Notes under the pieces: generated by a model | Database searches by the model: none | Seen by the model: only the letters and a program-made list of their open reading frames with translations | What the model was told of the DNA's origin: nothing | Shown: one piece after another, positions 1 to 5,328 of the stretch | How positions within the stretch are numbered: position 1 is the stretch's first letter | Layout: each line of letters opens with the position of its first letter | Source: Planctomycetota bacterium | GTDB lineage: Bacteria > Planctomycetota > Planctomycetia > Pirellulales > Thermoguttaceae | Reading direction: 5' to 3' | Length of the DNA: 6,718 nt | NCBI GenBank assembly: GCA_013202535.1 | Contig: JABMRP010000917.1 | Coordinates: 1-6,718, forward strand | Made by a program: the position numbers and the translations under genes

Positions 1-93
1 CAAGCTGTGCGTGTTTGTGGGGGGTTGGGCTCAGCTATTCGGCACGGCTTGCAAGAATGCAGTGGCACACGACTTCTTCGACGGGCGCTAACC

Positions 94-1839
94 CTATCGA
101 AACACGATAAAGAAAACCGCCACGGCCACGATCACGGCCATCCCCAGCACCATCGCCAGGGGTGAGTTGGTCGTGTCGAAGTCCTTCTTTGCGGGCATTT
201 CCTTGGGTTCGGCCAGCGGGGCAAGCCACGTCTGAATCAACATGACCACCGTCACGACGACGAAGGTGATCATCATCCGGATGAGGTAGTGGATGTCGTC
301 GCCACACTGCCAGTGCAGCAATCCGTAGATCGGCGCACTGAGCAGCAGGGCCACCACGCCGGCCGAGGCGGGCGCCCGCCGGACGACAAAACCGACCAAG
401 AACGCGGCGACGATGCCGGGGGAAATATAGCCTTGGAATTCCTGGATGAAATTGAATACGCCCTTGAATCGGGGATGTTCCAACTGCGGAGCCAGCGCGC
501 AGCCGGCGACCACGAACACCAGGGTCATCACCCGGCCGATGGTCACCAGGCTTTTCTGCGACGCTTCGGGACGAAGGTGGCGGCGGTAGAGGTCCATGGT
601 GAAGACCGTCGAGGCCGAGTTGAGCATTGAGGCCAGCGAGCTGATCACCGCGCCGGCGATGGCCGCGAACATCAGCCCGCGGATGCCGGGCGTCATTAGT
701 TTGCCGATCAAGATCGGATAGGCGGCGTCGTACTTGTAGCCGACCAGATTCTTTTCGGCCACCGGCGTCTCCGCCTCTTCCGCGGCGGCTTGAGCCTGCT
801 GGTTGTGCTGGGTCAATTGGTCGACCATCTCCGGCGAAGTCCGCGCCTTCCAGTCGTCGTCCATCTTGAAAACGACCGCCTCTTCGGCCGCCGATGTCTT
901 GAGTTGTTCAAACTCGGCCAGCACGTCCTTGTTGTCCTTGTCGGCTTCGGCGGCCAGATCGGCCGTGTAGAGCGTTCGGGCGGCAATGCCGGGAATGACG
1001 ATGGCAAAGGGCACCAGCAGCCACAAGCTCGCCGCAAGAACGATCCCCAATTGGCCCTGCTTCAAACTATCGGCGGCCAGGGTGCGTTGCACGATGTACT
1101 GGTTCAGCCCGCAATAGTAGACGATCGGAATCCACATCCCCAGCACGATCCCCGTCCAGGGCAACGTCGGGTGATCGTGGGGATGGAAGACGTGCAACTG
1201 GTCGGCGTGGGTCTCGAAGAACGTCCCGGCGCCGCCGCATTCGTTGAAGACGAGAAACATCGTCGCCACGCCGCCGATCATCAACCCGGCGCCGAGAAAC
1301 AGATCGGCCCAGGCCACGGCCTTCAATCCCCCCCAGGTCGTGTAAAGAGCCGCGATGGCCCCGATAATCCAGACGGCCAGTCTCAGATCCATGTCGAAGA
1401 TAGTCGACAGCGTCAAGCCGCCGGAGTAGAGCACGGCGGTAATCGTTACGGCCACGTAGATGACCATCATGTAGACGGCCATCACCGCTCGGGCGGCCGG
1501 ATTGTAGCGGTATTCGAGATACTCGGGCATCGTGTAAATGCCCGACTTCAGGAATCGCGGCAGCAAGGTAAAGGCGATGATCACGATACCCACCGCGCCG
1601 GTAAGCTGCCACGCGGCAACGGCCAGCCCGACGTCGCCGGCCCCTTGCCCGGCCATGCCCACGAACTGCTCGGTCGACAAGTTGGCGGCCACGATCGAGA
1701 AGCCGATGAGCCACCACTTCAAGCTCCGCCCGGCGAGAAAATAGCCTTCGCTATCGGCCTCCTTGCGGCTCTTGTACATGCTGAAAAGTACAACGAAGGC
1801 AAAAAACGCCACGAAAATCGCGATGTCAATCCACTGCAT
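94..1839 (-). CDS. Sodium/solute symporter, SSS (SGLT) family
   Basis: This 581-residue inner-membrane protein is predicted to couple Na+ entry to uptake of a solute, probably a sugar; the substrate cannot be read from sequence. Family signs are the GYFLAGRSLKWW segment (residues 32-43), AANLSTEQFVGM (51-62), NQYIVQRTLAADSL (246-259) and SSLASMLNSASTVFTMDLY (400-418). The last is nearly identical to the Na+-site helix of vSGLT-type carriers. Hydrophobic helices run from residue 4 to a final helix at about 561-580, consistent with the roughly 14-helix LeuT-fold plan. Residues about 294-368 form a charged, Ala/Gln/Glu-rich segment where vSGLT-like proteins have only a short loop, so the protein is longer than a minimal family member. 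The ATG start is preceded on the minus strand by GGAG with an 11-base spacer. It has its own promoter candidate, so it need not be cotranscribed with ogt. The family call is secure; the substrate is unknown. Confidence 0.95.
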   Translation of the reverse strand: MQWIDIAIFVAFFAFVVLFSMYKSRKEADSEGYFLAGRSLKWWLIGFSIVAANLSTEQFVGMAGQGAGDVGLAVAAWQLTGAVGIVIIAFTLLPRFLKSGIYTMPEYLEYRYNPAARAVMAVYMMVIYVAVTITAVLYSGGLTLSTIFDMDLRLAVWIIGAIAALYTTWGGLKAVAWADLFLGAGLMIGGVATMFLVFNECGGAGTFFETHADQLHVFHPHDHPTLPWTGIVLGMWIPIVYYCGLNQYIVQRTLAADSLKQGQLGIVLAASLWLLVPFAIVIPGIAARTLYTADLAAEADKDNKDVLAEFEQLKTSAAEEAVVFKMDDDWKARTSPEMVDQLTQHNQQAQAAAEEAETPVAEKNLVGYKYDAAYPILIGKLMTPGIRGLMFAAIAGAVISSLASMLNSASTVFTMDLYRRHLRPEASQKSLVTIGRVMTLVFVVAGCALAPQLEHPRFKGVFNFIQEFQGYISPGIVAAFLVGFVVRRAPASAGVVALLLSAPIYGLLHWQCGDDIHYLIRMMITFVVVTVVMLIQTWLAPLAEPKEMPAKKDFDTTNSPLAMVLGMAVIVAVAVFFIVFR

Positions 1840-1921
1840 AACAGCGTTCGCTCCGAATCGTCGATAAGGCAGAGGTTAGCTTGCACGGCACGGCGGCGAT
1901 GGCACTGCGTCGAGAGATGCT

Positions 1922-1951
1922 ATTGTGGCGTTTCCTTGCGCAAGATGTCAA
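1922..1951 (-). promoter_or_regulatory. Sigma70-like promoter of the symporter gene
   Basis: Read on the minus strand there is a perfect TTGACA -35 box (1951-1946), an 18-base spacer and a CACAAT -10 box (1927-1922, four of six consensus bases). Transcription would begin near 1915 and give a leader of about 75 bases before the symporter ATG at 1839. The spacer is one base longer than optimal and the -10 is only fair, which fits a regulated promoter. This is pattern recognition only. Confidence 0.5.
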
Positions 1952-1974
1952 TCCACGAGGTGGATTCGCAATCC
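1935..1974. promoter_or_regulatory. Overlapping inverted repeats at the symporter promoter (operator candidates)
   Basis: Three perfect dyads lie on and beside the promoter. CTTGCGCAAG (1935-1944) is a 10-bp palindrome inside the -35/-10 spacer. AATCCAC-gag-GTGGATT (1950-1966) has 7-bp arms and overlaps the outer end of the -35 box. GGATT-cgc-AATCC (1962-1974) shares its left arm with the previous dyad. The AATCC/GGATT/AATCC alternation suggests a regulator binding in more than one register, or mutually exclusive hairpins. Placement over the -35 and in the spacer suggests repression, but no regulator gene is visible here. Confidence 0.4.
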
Positions 1975-2068
1975 GGCCGTCGATTGACCGAGTTTCGGGC
2001 ATGACGTTTGGACGCGGTGAGGCGGAGTCGCACAACCTGGACACGGGAAGATCCAAGTTTTTCGCCGG

Positions 2069-2614
2069 TCACCGCGACGGGCCGATCGCGAAGCCGTCGG
2101 CGGCTTCGAGTGCCAGGAGGCGTCGTTTCAAGCGGAGTCCACCGGGCGCCGAGAATCCGCCTAGCTGGCCGCCGGCGGCCACGACGCGGTGGCAGGGCAC
2201 GACGATGGGCACGCGATTGCCGGCCATGCAGTTTCCCACCGCCCGAGCGGCCCGGGGAGAACCTATCGTCGCGGCGAGTTGTCCATAGGACCGGGTCTGA
2301 CCGTAGGAGATCCGCCGACAGGCGACGATCACCCGGCGACCGAAGGCGGTCATCGGCGTCGTGTCGATACGAACGTCGGCGAAATCCTCGCCATCTCCCG
2401 CCGCATACGCTTGGAGCCGCTCGATCAATGGCCCGACGAGAGGATCCGCGGCGGACTGAGCATGAGGAGGCCGTCCGATCGCCCGGGCGGCGGCCCGGCG
2501 CGATGCGTGGCCGATGCTCAACCGCCCCAACAAGCCGTCGGCGTGGAGCATGGCCATCCAGCCCAATTCGGTCGGAAAAACGAAGAGATGGTCCTGGGTT
2601 CGGTGGTCAGACAT
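2069..2614 (-). CDS. ogt: Methylated-DNA--[protein]-cysteine S-methyltransferase (O6-alkylguanine-DNA alkyltransferase)
   Basis: This 181-residue cytoplasmic suicide repair protein transfers the alkyl group from O6-alkylguanine in DNA to its own cysteine. The C-terminal catalytic domain (about residues 87-172) is clear. SYGQLA carries Tyr110, RAARAVGNCM carries the helix-turn-helix arginine Arg124, Asn133 is the hinge asparagine, and PCHRV (140-144) contains the nucleophile Cys141 with His142. Glu170 in LLALE matches the glutamate of the catalytic network. The spacing of Tyr, Arg, Asn and Cys equals that of human MGMT (114, 128, 137, 145) with an offset of four. Residues 1-86 form the weakly conserved N-terminal domain. 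Arg rather than Pro follows Asn133; E. coli Ada has Lys there, so this is not disabling. The ATG at 2614 is preceded by a weak GGTGA at a 6-base distance. It is transcribed away from the 2788 gene; no clear promoter of its own was seen. Confidence 0.94.
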   Translation of the reverse strand: MSDHRTQDHLFVFPTELGWMAMLHADGLLGRLSIGHASRRAAARAIGRPPHAQSAADPLVGPLIERLQAYAAGDGEDFADVRIDTTPMTAFGRRVIVACRRISYGQTRSYGQLAATIGSPRAARAVGNCMAGNRVPIVVPCHRVVAAGGQLGGFSAPGGLRLKRRLLALEAADGFAIGPSR

Positions 2615-2675
2615 AGCAAGTCACCGCAATTTCTGGGGGGGTGCGACGTACTCCGGCGGGTTGCGCGCGGCACCT

Positions 2676-2705
2676 TTGACAGTAGTCGCATCAAGATCGT
2701 ATACT
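2676..2705 (+). promoter_or_regulatory. Near-consensus sigma70-like promoter
   Basis: TTGACA (2676-2681), an 18-base spacer and TATACT (2700-2705, five of six consensus bases) form the best promoter match in the window. Transcription would start near 2712 and give a leader of about 75 bases to the ATG at 2788. It drives the unrecognised protein gene and possibly the HAMP gene behind it. Confidence 0.65.
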
Positions 2706-2727
2706 ACAGGCACGTTTTTGCGGACAC

Positions 2728-2751
2728 ACCCCCATCATCCGGAGGGGGGGT
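2728..2751 (+). promoter_or_regulatory. Hairpin in the leader of the 2788 gene
   Basis: ACCCCC (2728-2733) and GGGGGT (2746-2751) can pair as a 6-bp, mostly GC stem around a 12-base loop that contains TCCGGA. It starts about 15 bases after the predicted transcription start. The G-rich arm follows a GGAG-like purine run at 2741-2744, but no start codon is placed to use that run. The role is unknown; it could stabilise the 5' end of the message or be chance pairing in GC-rich DNA. Confidence 0.3.
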
Positions 2752-2787
2752 ACCTGGCCTCGTTCAATCCGGAAGGAACATCGTTAG

Positions 2788-3531
2788 ATGCATCGGTACA
2801 ACTCATTGTGTGACGATTTCTTCGTCAACATGAATCTGAGCACGGAGATGGAACTCCCGACCAACCGCGAGACCATCCTGCACTTTTTCGAGCGGGTACA
2901 GAAGACGTATCCCACGATGCGCAATTTCTATTGCCGCGACAAGGGCGACTTTGTGCTGGAGGAAGACAAAGACGGAGGAAACTACCGCTGGTGTACGGTG
3001 GAAAACCATCGGATTTGTTCTTGGCAAGTCAATCCCGACGAGGTCGAGGACGCCATGGGCCAACACCGCCTGGTGTTGGAGTTGGCCCCTTACTTGCTCT
3101 CGGTCAGCCCGTTGGATTGCGAGGCCCTGGATTTGCTGTTCGGGTTTGATTTTGCCTACCGCGGCAACCACAACCAGTTGGTATCCGAAGCCTTGGGAGT
3201 CGGCCCGGCCCTGGAACGCTTCACCGAAATGCCGGGAGCCACGGTGATCAATCACGAGCCCTCGCTGACCTTGGCGTTGGACGAGGACTGCCGCACCCAG
3301 TGCCGCGTGAGTGTCGAAACGCGGACCAACGCCTATCAGGTACGCACGGGTGAGTATCCCGAGGACCCGCTGAGCGTCTACGTCACGGCCCGCCAGTACG
3401 GCAGCCTCCCCCCAGACACGACCTACCTTGAGACGCTCGATCGGTTGTTGGGAATCTGCTTTGATTTGGTCGATAACATGGTCATCGAAAACGTCCTTGA
3501 GCCATTGGCCCGGACGATCTCGCTGAAGTAG
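2788..3531 (+). CDS. Conserved-looking hypothetical protein, 247 residues
   Basis: I do not recognise a characterised family. The product is soluble, acidic, and has no signal peptide or membrane helix. Visible segments are a helical N-terminal part (ETILHFFERVQKTYPTMRNFY, broken over residues 28-48), an aromatic stretch around FGFDFAYRGNHNQLVSEALG (118-137), and EPSLTLALDEDCRTQCRVSVE (split around 157-177), which looks like paired beta strands. A helical C-terminus follows (213-246). Its composition suggests a small alpha/beta adaptor or binding protein rather than an enzyme with an obvious catalytic motif. The ATG at 2788 is chosen because GGAAGGA (2771-2777) lies 10 bases upstream. In-frame ATGs at 2830 and 2848 have poorer ribosome sites but cannot be excluded, and the first 20 residues look less constrained. 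A strong promoter lies just upstream. I recall similar proteins in planctomycetes but could not confirm it. Confidence 0.85.
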   Translation: MHRYNSLCDDFFVNMNLSTEMELPTNRETILHFFERVQKTYPTMRNFYCRDKGDFVLEEDKDGGNYRWCTVENHRICSWQVNPDEVEDAMGQHRLVLELAPYLLSVSPLDCEALDLLFGFDFAYRGNHNQLVSEALGVGPALERFTEMPGATVINHEPSLTLALDEDCRTQCRVSVETRTNAYQVRTGEYPEDPLSVYVTARQYGSLPPDTTYLETLDRLLGICFDLVDNMVIENVLEPLARTISLK

Positions 3532-3579
3532 ACCGTCTCCATCTCGCCGTGGCCGAGACTATCCCCCCCATCGGCACAG

Positions 3580-3650
3580 CCGGCGTAATCCGACCGGCGT
3601 CGGCAAGGATCGCAATCGGCACCTCCGGCCTTCCCGCAAGCTATCCTTGC
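3580..3650. repeat. Short direct and inverted repeats between two genes
   Basis: The 169-base gap between 3531 and 3701 holds a direct repeat CCGGCGT (3580-3586 and 3594-3600, 14-base period) and an 8-bp inverted repeat GCAAGGAT/ATCCTTGC (3603-3610 and 3643-3650) separated by 32 bases. The inverted repeat could form a long-loop hairpin in RNA or mark a dimeric protein site upstream of the HAMP gene. No convincing -35/-10 pair and no U-tract terminator is visible here, so cotranscription with the 2788 gene remains possible. Confidence 0.3.
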
Positions 3651-3700
3651 AGCAGACGGTGGAAGAGGATCTCTCGCGGAAATTGGGGAGGCTAGCAGAC

Positions 3701-4255
3701 ATGCGAGTGGAAAACGATTTGCGACGCCAGTTGTTCGTTGAGCCGAGAATTCAAGGCGCCTTGGTCCGGCGTGTCGCCCTGTATTGGGTCTTCTGCCTGT
3801 TGACCATCGCGGCGCTCTTATTGTGTTGGCACATTTATGTCAAACCGGGGAGACCGTTGGCGTTCCACCTTGACCAGATGTGGTTCTTCTACGGGCCGGC
3901 GTTTGTCGCCTCTTTCCTGGTCATTCCCGTGGTACTGATCGACATCGTCCGCCTGAGTCATCGATTCAGCGGCCCGCTGATACGTCTGCGGCAGGCGTTG
4001 CGCCAGTTGGCCGAGGGCGACGACGTGGACCCCCTGTTGTTTCGCGATAGCGACTTTCTGCAGGAGCTGGTTCCCGAGTTCAATGCGGTCGCCCGACGGC
4101 TGCGGGATTCGACTCCCGACTTCAGTTCCCGGGAAGGGATCGACTTGGAATTGACCGACCCGGAACTTGTCGCCCCGGCGGCTTTCGTTCCCGAGCCGTT
4201 TGAATCGGGCGACAGCGCGTTCGCCGGCACTTTGGTCGGCGCGTCGGCCGATTGA
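3701..4255 (+). CDS. Two-helix membrane protein with a lone HAMP domain
   Basis: The 184-residue product has transmembrane helices at about residues 24-44 and 60-84, joined by a loop of only about 15 residues, so there is no room for a periplasmic sensor domain. Residues about 85-135 follow the HAMP pattern: a Pro92-containing first amphipathic helix, LAEGDDVDPL as connector, and a second helix with the FLQELVPEFN motif. HAMP domains relay conformational change across the membrane in receptors and histidine kinases. Here no kinase or methyl-accepting domain follows, only an acidic, probably disordered tail (136-184). It may pair with a separate partner. The ATG at 3701 is favoured because GGGGAG (3685-3690) lies 10 bases upstream; an in-frame TTG at 3647 would add 18 residues without a ribosome site. 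I recall similar proteins in planctomycetes. The function is unknown. Confidence 0.85.
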   Translation: MRVENDLRRQLFVEPRIQGALVRRVALYWVFCLLTIAALLLCWHIYVKPGRPLAFHLDQMWFFYGPAFVASFLVIPVVLIDIVRLSHRFSGPLIRLRQALRQLAEGDDVDPLLFRDSDFLQELVPEFNAVARRLRDSTPDFSSREGIDLELTDPELVAPAAFVPEPFESGDSAFAGTLVGASAD

Positions 4256-4301
4256 AACTTGCCGATTTGAAGGACGTGGGGGCGACATCTGACGTTGAGC
4301 T

Positions 4302-4317
4302 CGGGCACTCGTGCCCG
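4302..4317 (+). terminator. Strong GC hairpin after the HAMP gene (possible terminator)
   Basis: CGGGCAC-tc-GTGCCCG forms a perfect 7-bp dyad with a 2-base centre, in practice a 6-bp stem with a 4-base loop, 47 bases after the HAMP stop codon. No U-tract follows, so intrinsic termination is doubtful. It could instead be a 3'-end stabiliser or a REP-like unit. Confidence 0.35.
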
Positions 4318-4327
4318 GCGTCTCGAA

Positions 4328-4371
4328 GCACGGCCGTTTCTTAACTCCTCCCTTCGGGGGGAATGCCGTGC
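4328..4371 (+). promoter_or_regulatory. Two-tier RNA hairpin upstream of the zf-HC2 gene
   Basis: An outer 7-bp perfect stem, GCACGGC (4328-4334) with GCCGTGC (4365-4371), encloses an inner stem of TCCTCCC (4346-4352) with GGGGGGA (4356-4362), which includes one U-G pair and has a UUC/UUCG-type loop. An 11-base strand is left unpaired on one side. The element ends 121 bases before the zf-HC2 ATG. The inner left arm, TCCTCC, matches the anti-Shine-Dalgarno sequence. It may be a leader control element, a small RNA or a 3' structure of the preceding transcript. The rest of 4256-4492 shows no open reading frame with a ribosome site and no clear promoter. Confidence 0.4.
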
Positions 4372-4492
4372 GGTATCCCTTCGATTTCCTCGTTCCGACG
4401 CCTGGAACGTGCGTCATGCTCGCTGGGCCTGTAACCAATCTTCCCCCGGCGCATCGGTACGGATAGCAACCAACCGTGCGAGGGAACCGACC

Positions 4493-4744
4493 ATGAAATG
4501 CGAAGAGATGCTGGCGGTACTCAACGAGTACGTGGACGGCGAACTGGACCCTTCGATCTGCGAGTTCTTCGATGAGCACATGAAGGACTGCAATCCGTGC
4601 CAGATCGTGGTGGACAACATCCGCCAAACGATCCAGCTTTTCAACGCCGGAGAGCCGATCGAGATGCCCGTCGCGTGTCAGCAGCGGCTTCGCGACACCC
4701 TGCGCGGCCGCTGGAAGAAGGCTCCCCCGTCGACTGACCATTGA
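4493..4744 (+). CDS. Small zf-HC2 (anti-sigma factor-like) zinc-finger protein
   Basis: The 83-residue product carries the ZAS/zf-HC2 zinc-binding pattern: Cys3 near the N-terminus and His29-x3-Cys33-x2-Cys36 (EHMKDCNPC). Proteins with this fold bind ECF sigma factors, and in several the Cys/His site responds to redox or metal stress. There is no membrane helix, so it would be a soluble cytoplasmic regulator. The C-terminal part (40-83) is short and basic around RLRDTLRGRWKK. No sigma factor gene lies next to it in the window, so its partner is unknown. It is the first gene of a closely spaced cluster (19 bases to the next gene) that leads into membrane redox proteins, so it may regulate that operon. 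The ATG at 4493 is preceded by GAGGG (4480-4484) at an 8-base distance, which rules out longer in-frame starts upstream. Confidence 0.88.
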   Translation: MKCEEMLAVLNEYVDGELDPSICEFFDEHMKDCNPCQIVVDNIRQTIQLFNAGEPIEMPVACQQRLRDTLRGRWKKAPPSTDH

Positions 4745-4763
4745 ACAGAAAAGAGGTATCACG

Positions 4764-5024
4764 ATGAGTCTCAAGGAAATCGGCTTTTTCGCGGCCATTT
4801 TGGTCGCGTGGTTCGTGCTGAACCGATGGGTGCTGCCCAAGTGCGGCGTGTCGACGTGAATGAGCAATAGCTGCGCGGTGGATCCGCGCCCGACCGAACC
4901 GGAACAACCGGTGGACGAATTCCTATCGGCCCCCATGCCGTCAGACTCGTCCGACCCGTTCACGACCGACGACGGTACGCCCAAACCGACGCCGCGTGCC
5001 GTTGGCGGAGACGAAACCTCGTGA
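4764..5024 (+). CDS. Candidate small membrane selenoprotein (in-frame UGA at 4857-4859)
   Basis: The gene opens with an excellent ribosome site, AAGAGG, 7 bases before ATG 4764. Codons 1-31 encode one hydrophobic helix (about residues 6-24) followed by NRWVLPKCGVST. Codon 32 is TGA. The same frame then continues for 54 codons (starting MSNSCAVDPRP) to a TGA at 5022-5024; 40 of these 54 codons end in G or C, as expected for real coding sequence here. A perfect hairpin placed like a bacterial SECIS follows the UGA. Read through, the product has 86 residues: a membrane anchor, then Cys27, Sec32 and Cys37 at equal spacing, then a Pro/Asp-rich tail. The ATG directly after the UGA has no ribosome site of its own. 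The fallback is two coupled micro-ORFs (4764-4859, 31 residues; 4860-5024, 54 residues), a nonsense mutation, or a sequencing error from TGC. Nearby genes also end in TGA, so a changed genetic code is not the explanation. The function is unknown; the context suggests membrane redox work. Confidence 0.55.
4873..4889 (+). promoter_or_regulatory. SECIS-like hairpin downstream of the in-frame UGA
   Basis: GCGCGG (4873-4878) and CCGCGC (4884-4889) form a perfect 6-bp GC stem around the loop UGGAU (4879-4883). The loop begins 20 bases after the UGA, and G4880 is the second loop base. Known bacterial SECIS elements lie directly downstream of the UGA with a small apical loop bearing a G in its first bases; in E. 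coli fdhF the key G is base 23 counted from the U of UGA, here it is base 24. A 6-bp GC hairpin can arise by chance in GC-rich DNA, so the position is the stronger argument. Confidence 0.5.
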
Positions 5025-5051
5025 TTAAGAGCTTGGAAAGGAATAGCGACG

Positions 5052-5279
5052 ATGTCAATCGAACGTGGATTACGACTGATCGCCGGCCTGGTCGTATTGA
5101 CCAGTCTTCTCCTGGGCGTGTTTCACAGCCAATACTGGCTTCTCCTCACGGCGTTTGCCGGAGTGAACCTGCTTCAGTCGGGATTGACCAACTGGTGCCC
5201 CATGGTCTGGATCCTCGGTCGGCTGGGGCTCCGCCCGTGCGTGGCGGTGTCGGCGGCGGGAAAATCTGCTGGGGGGTGA
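5052..5279 (+). CDS. DUF2892 / YgaP-like membrane protein
   Basis: The 75-residue inner-membrane protein matches the DUF2892 (YgaP transmembrane domain) pattern: MSIERGLRLIAGLVVL at the start, then YWLLLTAFAGVNLLQSGLTNWCP (split over residues 28-50) and a short MVWILGRLGL end. It has two hydrophobic helices, about 8-23 and 27-45. In YgaP and many relatives this domain is joined or adjacent to rhodanese sulfurtransferases and the conserved NWCP cysteine sits at the membrane edge; here it stands alone. Its extra C-terminal tail (62-75) is small-residue rich. The ribosome site GGAAAGGA (5035-5042) is 9 bases before the ATG. It starts 27 bases after the candidate selenoprotein and ends 49 bases before the cytochrome gene, consistent with one operon. 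The biochemical role of the family is poorly known; a part in sulfur or redox handling is inferred from context. Confidence 0.9.
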   Translation: MSIERGLRLIAGLVVLTSLLLGVFHSQYWLLLTAFAGVNLLQSGLTNWCPMVWILGRLGLRPCVAVSAAGKSAGG

Positions 5280-5328
5280 TTGCCGCGACGACGCGAAAAC
5301 TTTAGCATGGCCTGAGGAGTAGATCGCC

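Noticed and set aside
1..93. Possible degenerate repeat or terminator downstream of the symporter (GGCAC copies at 41 and 64, palindrome CTTGCAAG at 48-55)
   Set aside because: The dyads are short and imperfect and there is no U-tract on the minus strand; nothing can be called with confidence at this edge.
790..2004. Long plus-strand open frame (404 codons)
   Set aside because: It is antisense to the symporter, and its product is rich in His, Gly, Arg and Gln as expected of a shadow frame.
2741..2756. GGAGGGGGGG as a ribosome binding site
   Set aside because: No start codon with a sensible reading frame follows within 15 bases; the run is better explained as one arm of a leader hairpin.
3647..3700. 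TTG start extending the HAMP protein
   Set aside because: The TTG lies inside an inverted repeat and has no ribosome site, whereas ATG 3701 has GGGGAG upstream.
4404..4436. GGAAC at 4404-4408 as the -35 of an ECF-type promoter for the zf-HC2 operon
   Set aside because: No plausible -10 motif occurs at 15-18 bases; the match is too short to support a call.
4295..4492. In-frame upstream extension of the zf-HC2 gene
   Set aside because: It would have to run through the hairpin at 4328-4371, has no ribosome site, and the extra residues match nothing; the zinc-finger family starts at the ATG at 4493.
4742..4744. Reassigned TGA (alternative genetic code) as the reason for the in-frame TGA at 4857
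   Set aside because: TGA serves as a normal stop for ogt, the HAMP gene, zf-HC2 and DUF2892 genes in the same window.
3818..4984. Long minus-strand open frame (388 codons)
   Set aside because: It lies opposite the HAMP, zf-HC2 and micro-protein genes, spans the intergenic hairpins, and its product is low-complexity with no family motif; it is an antisense shadow of GC-rich genes.
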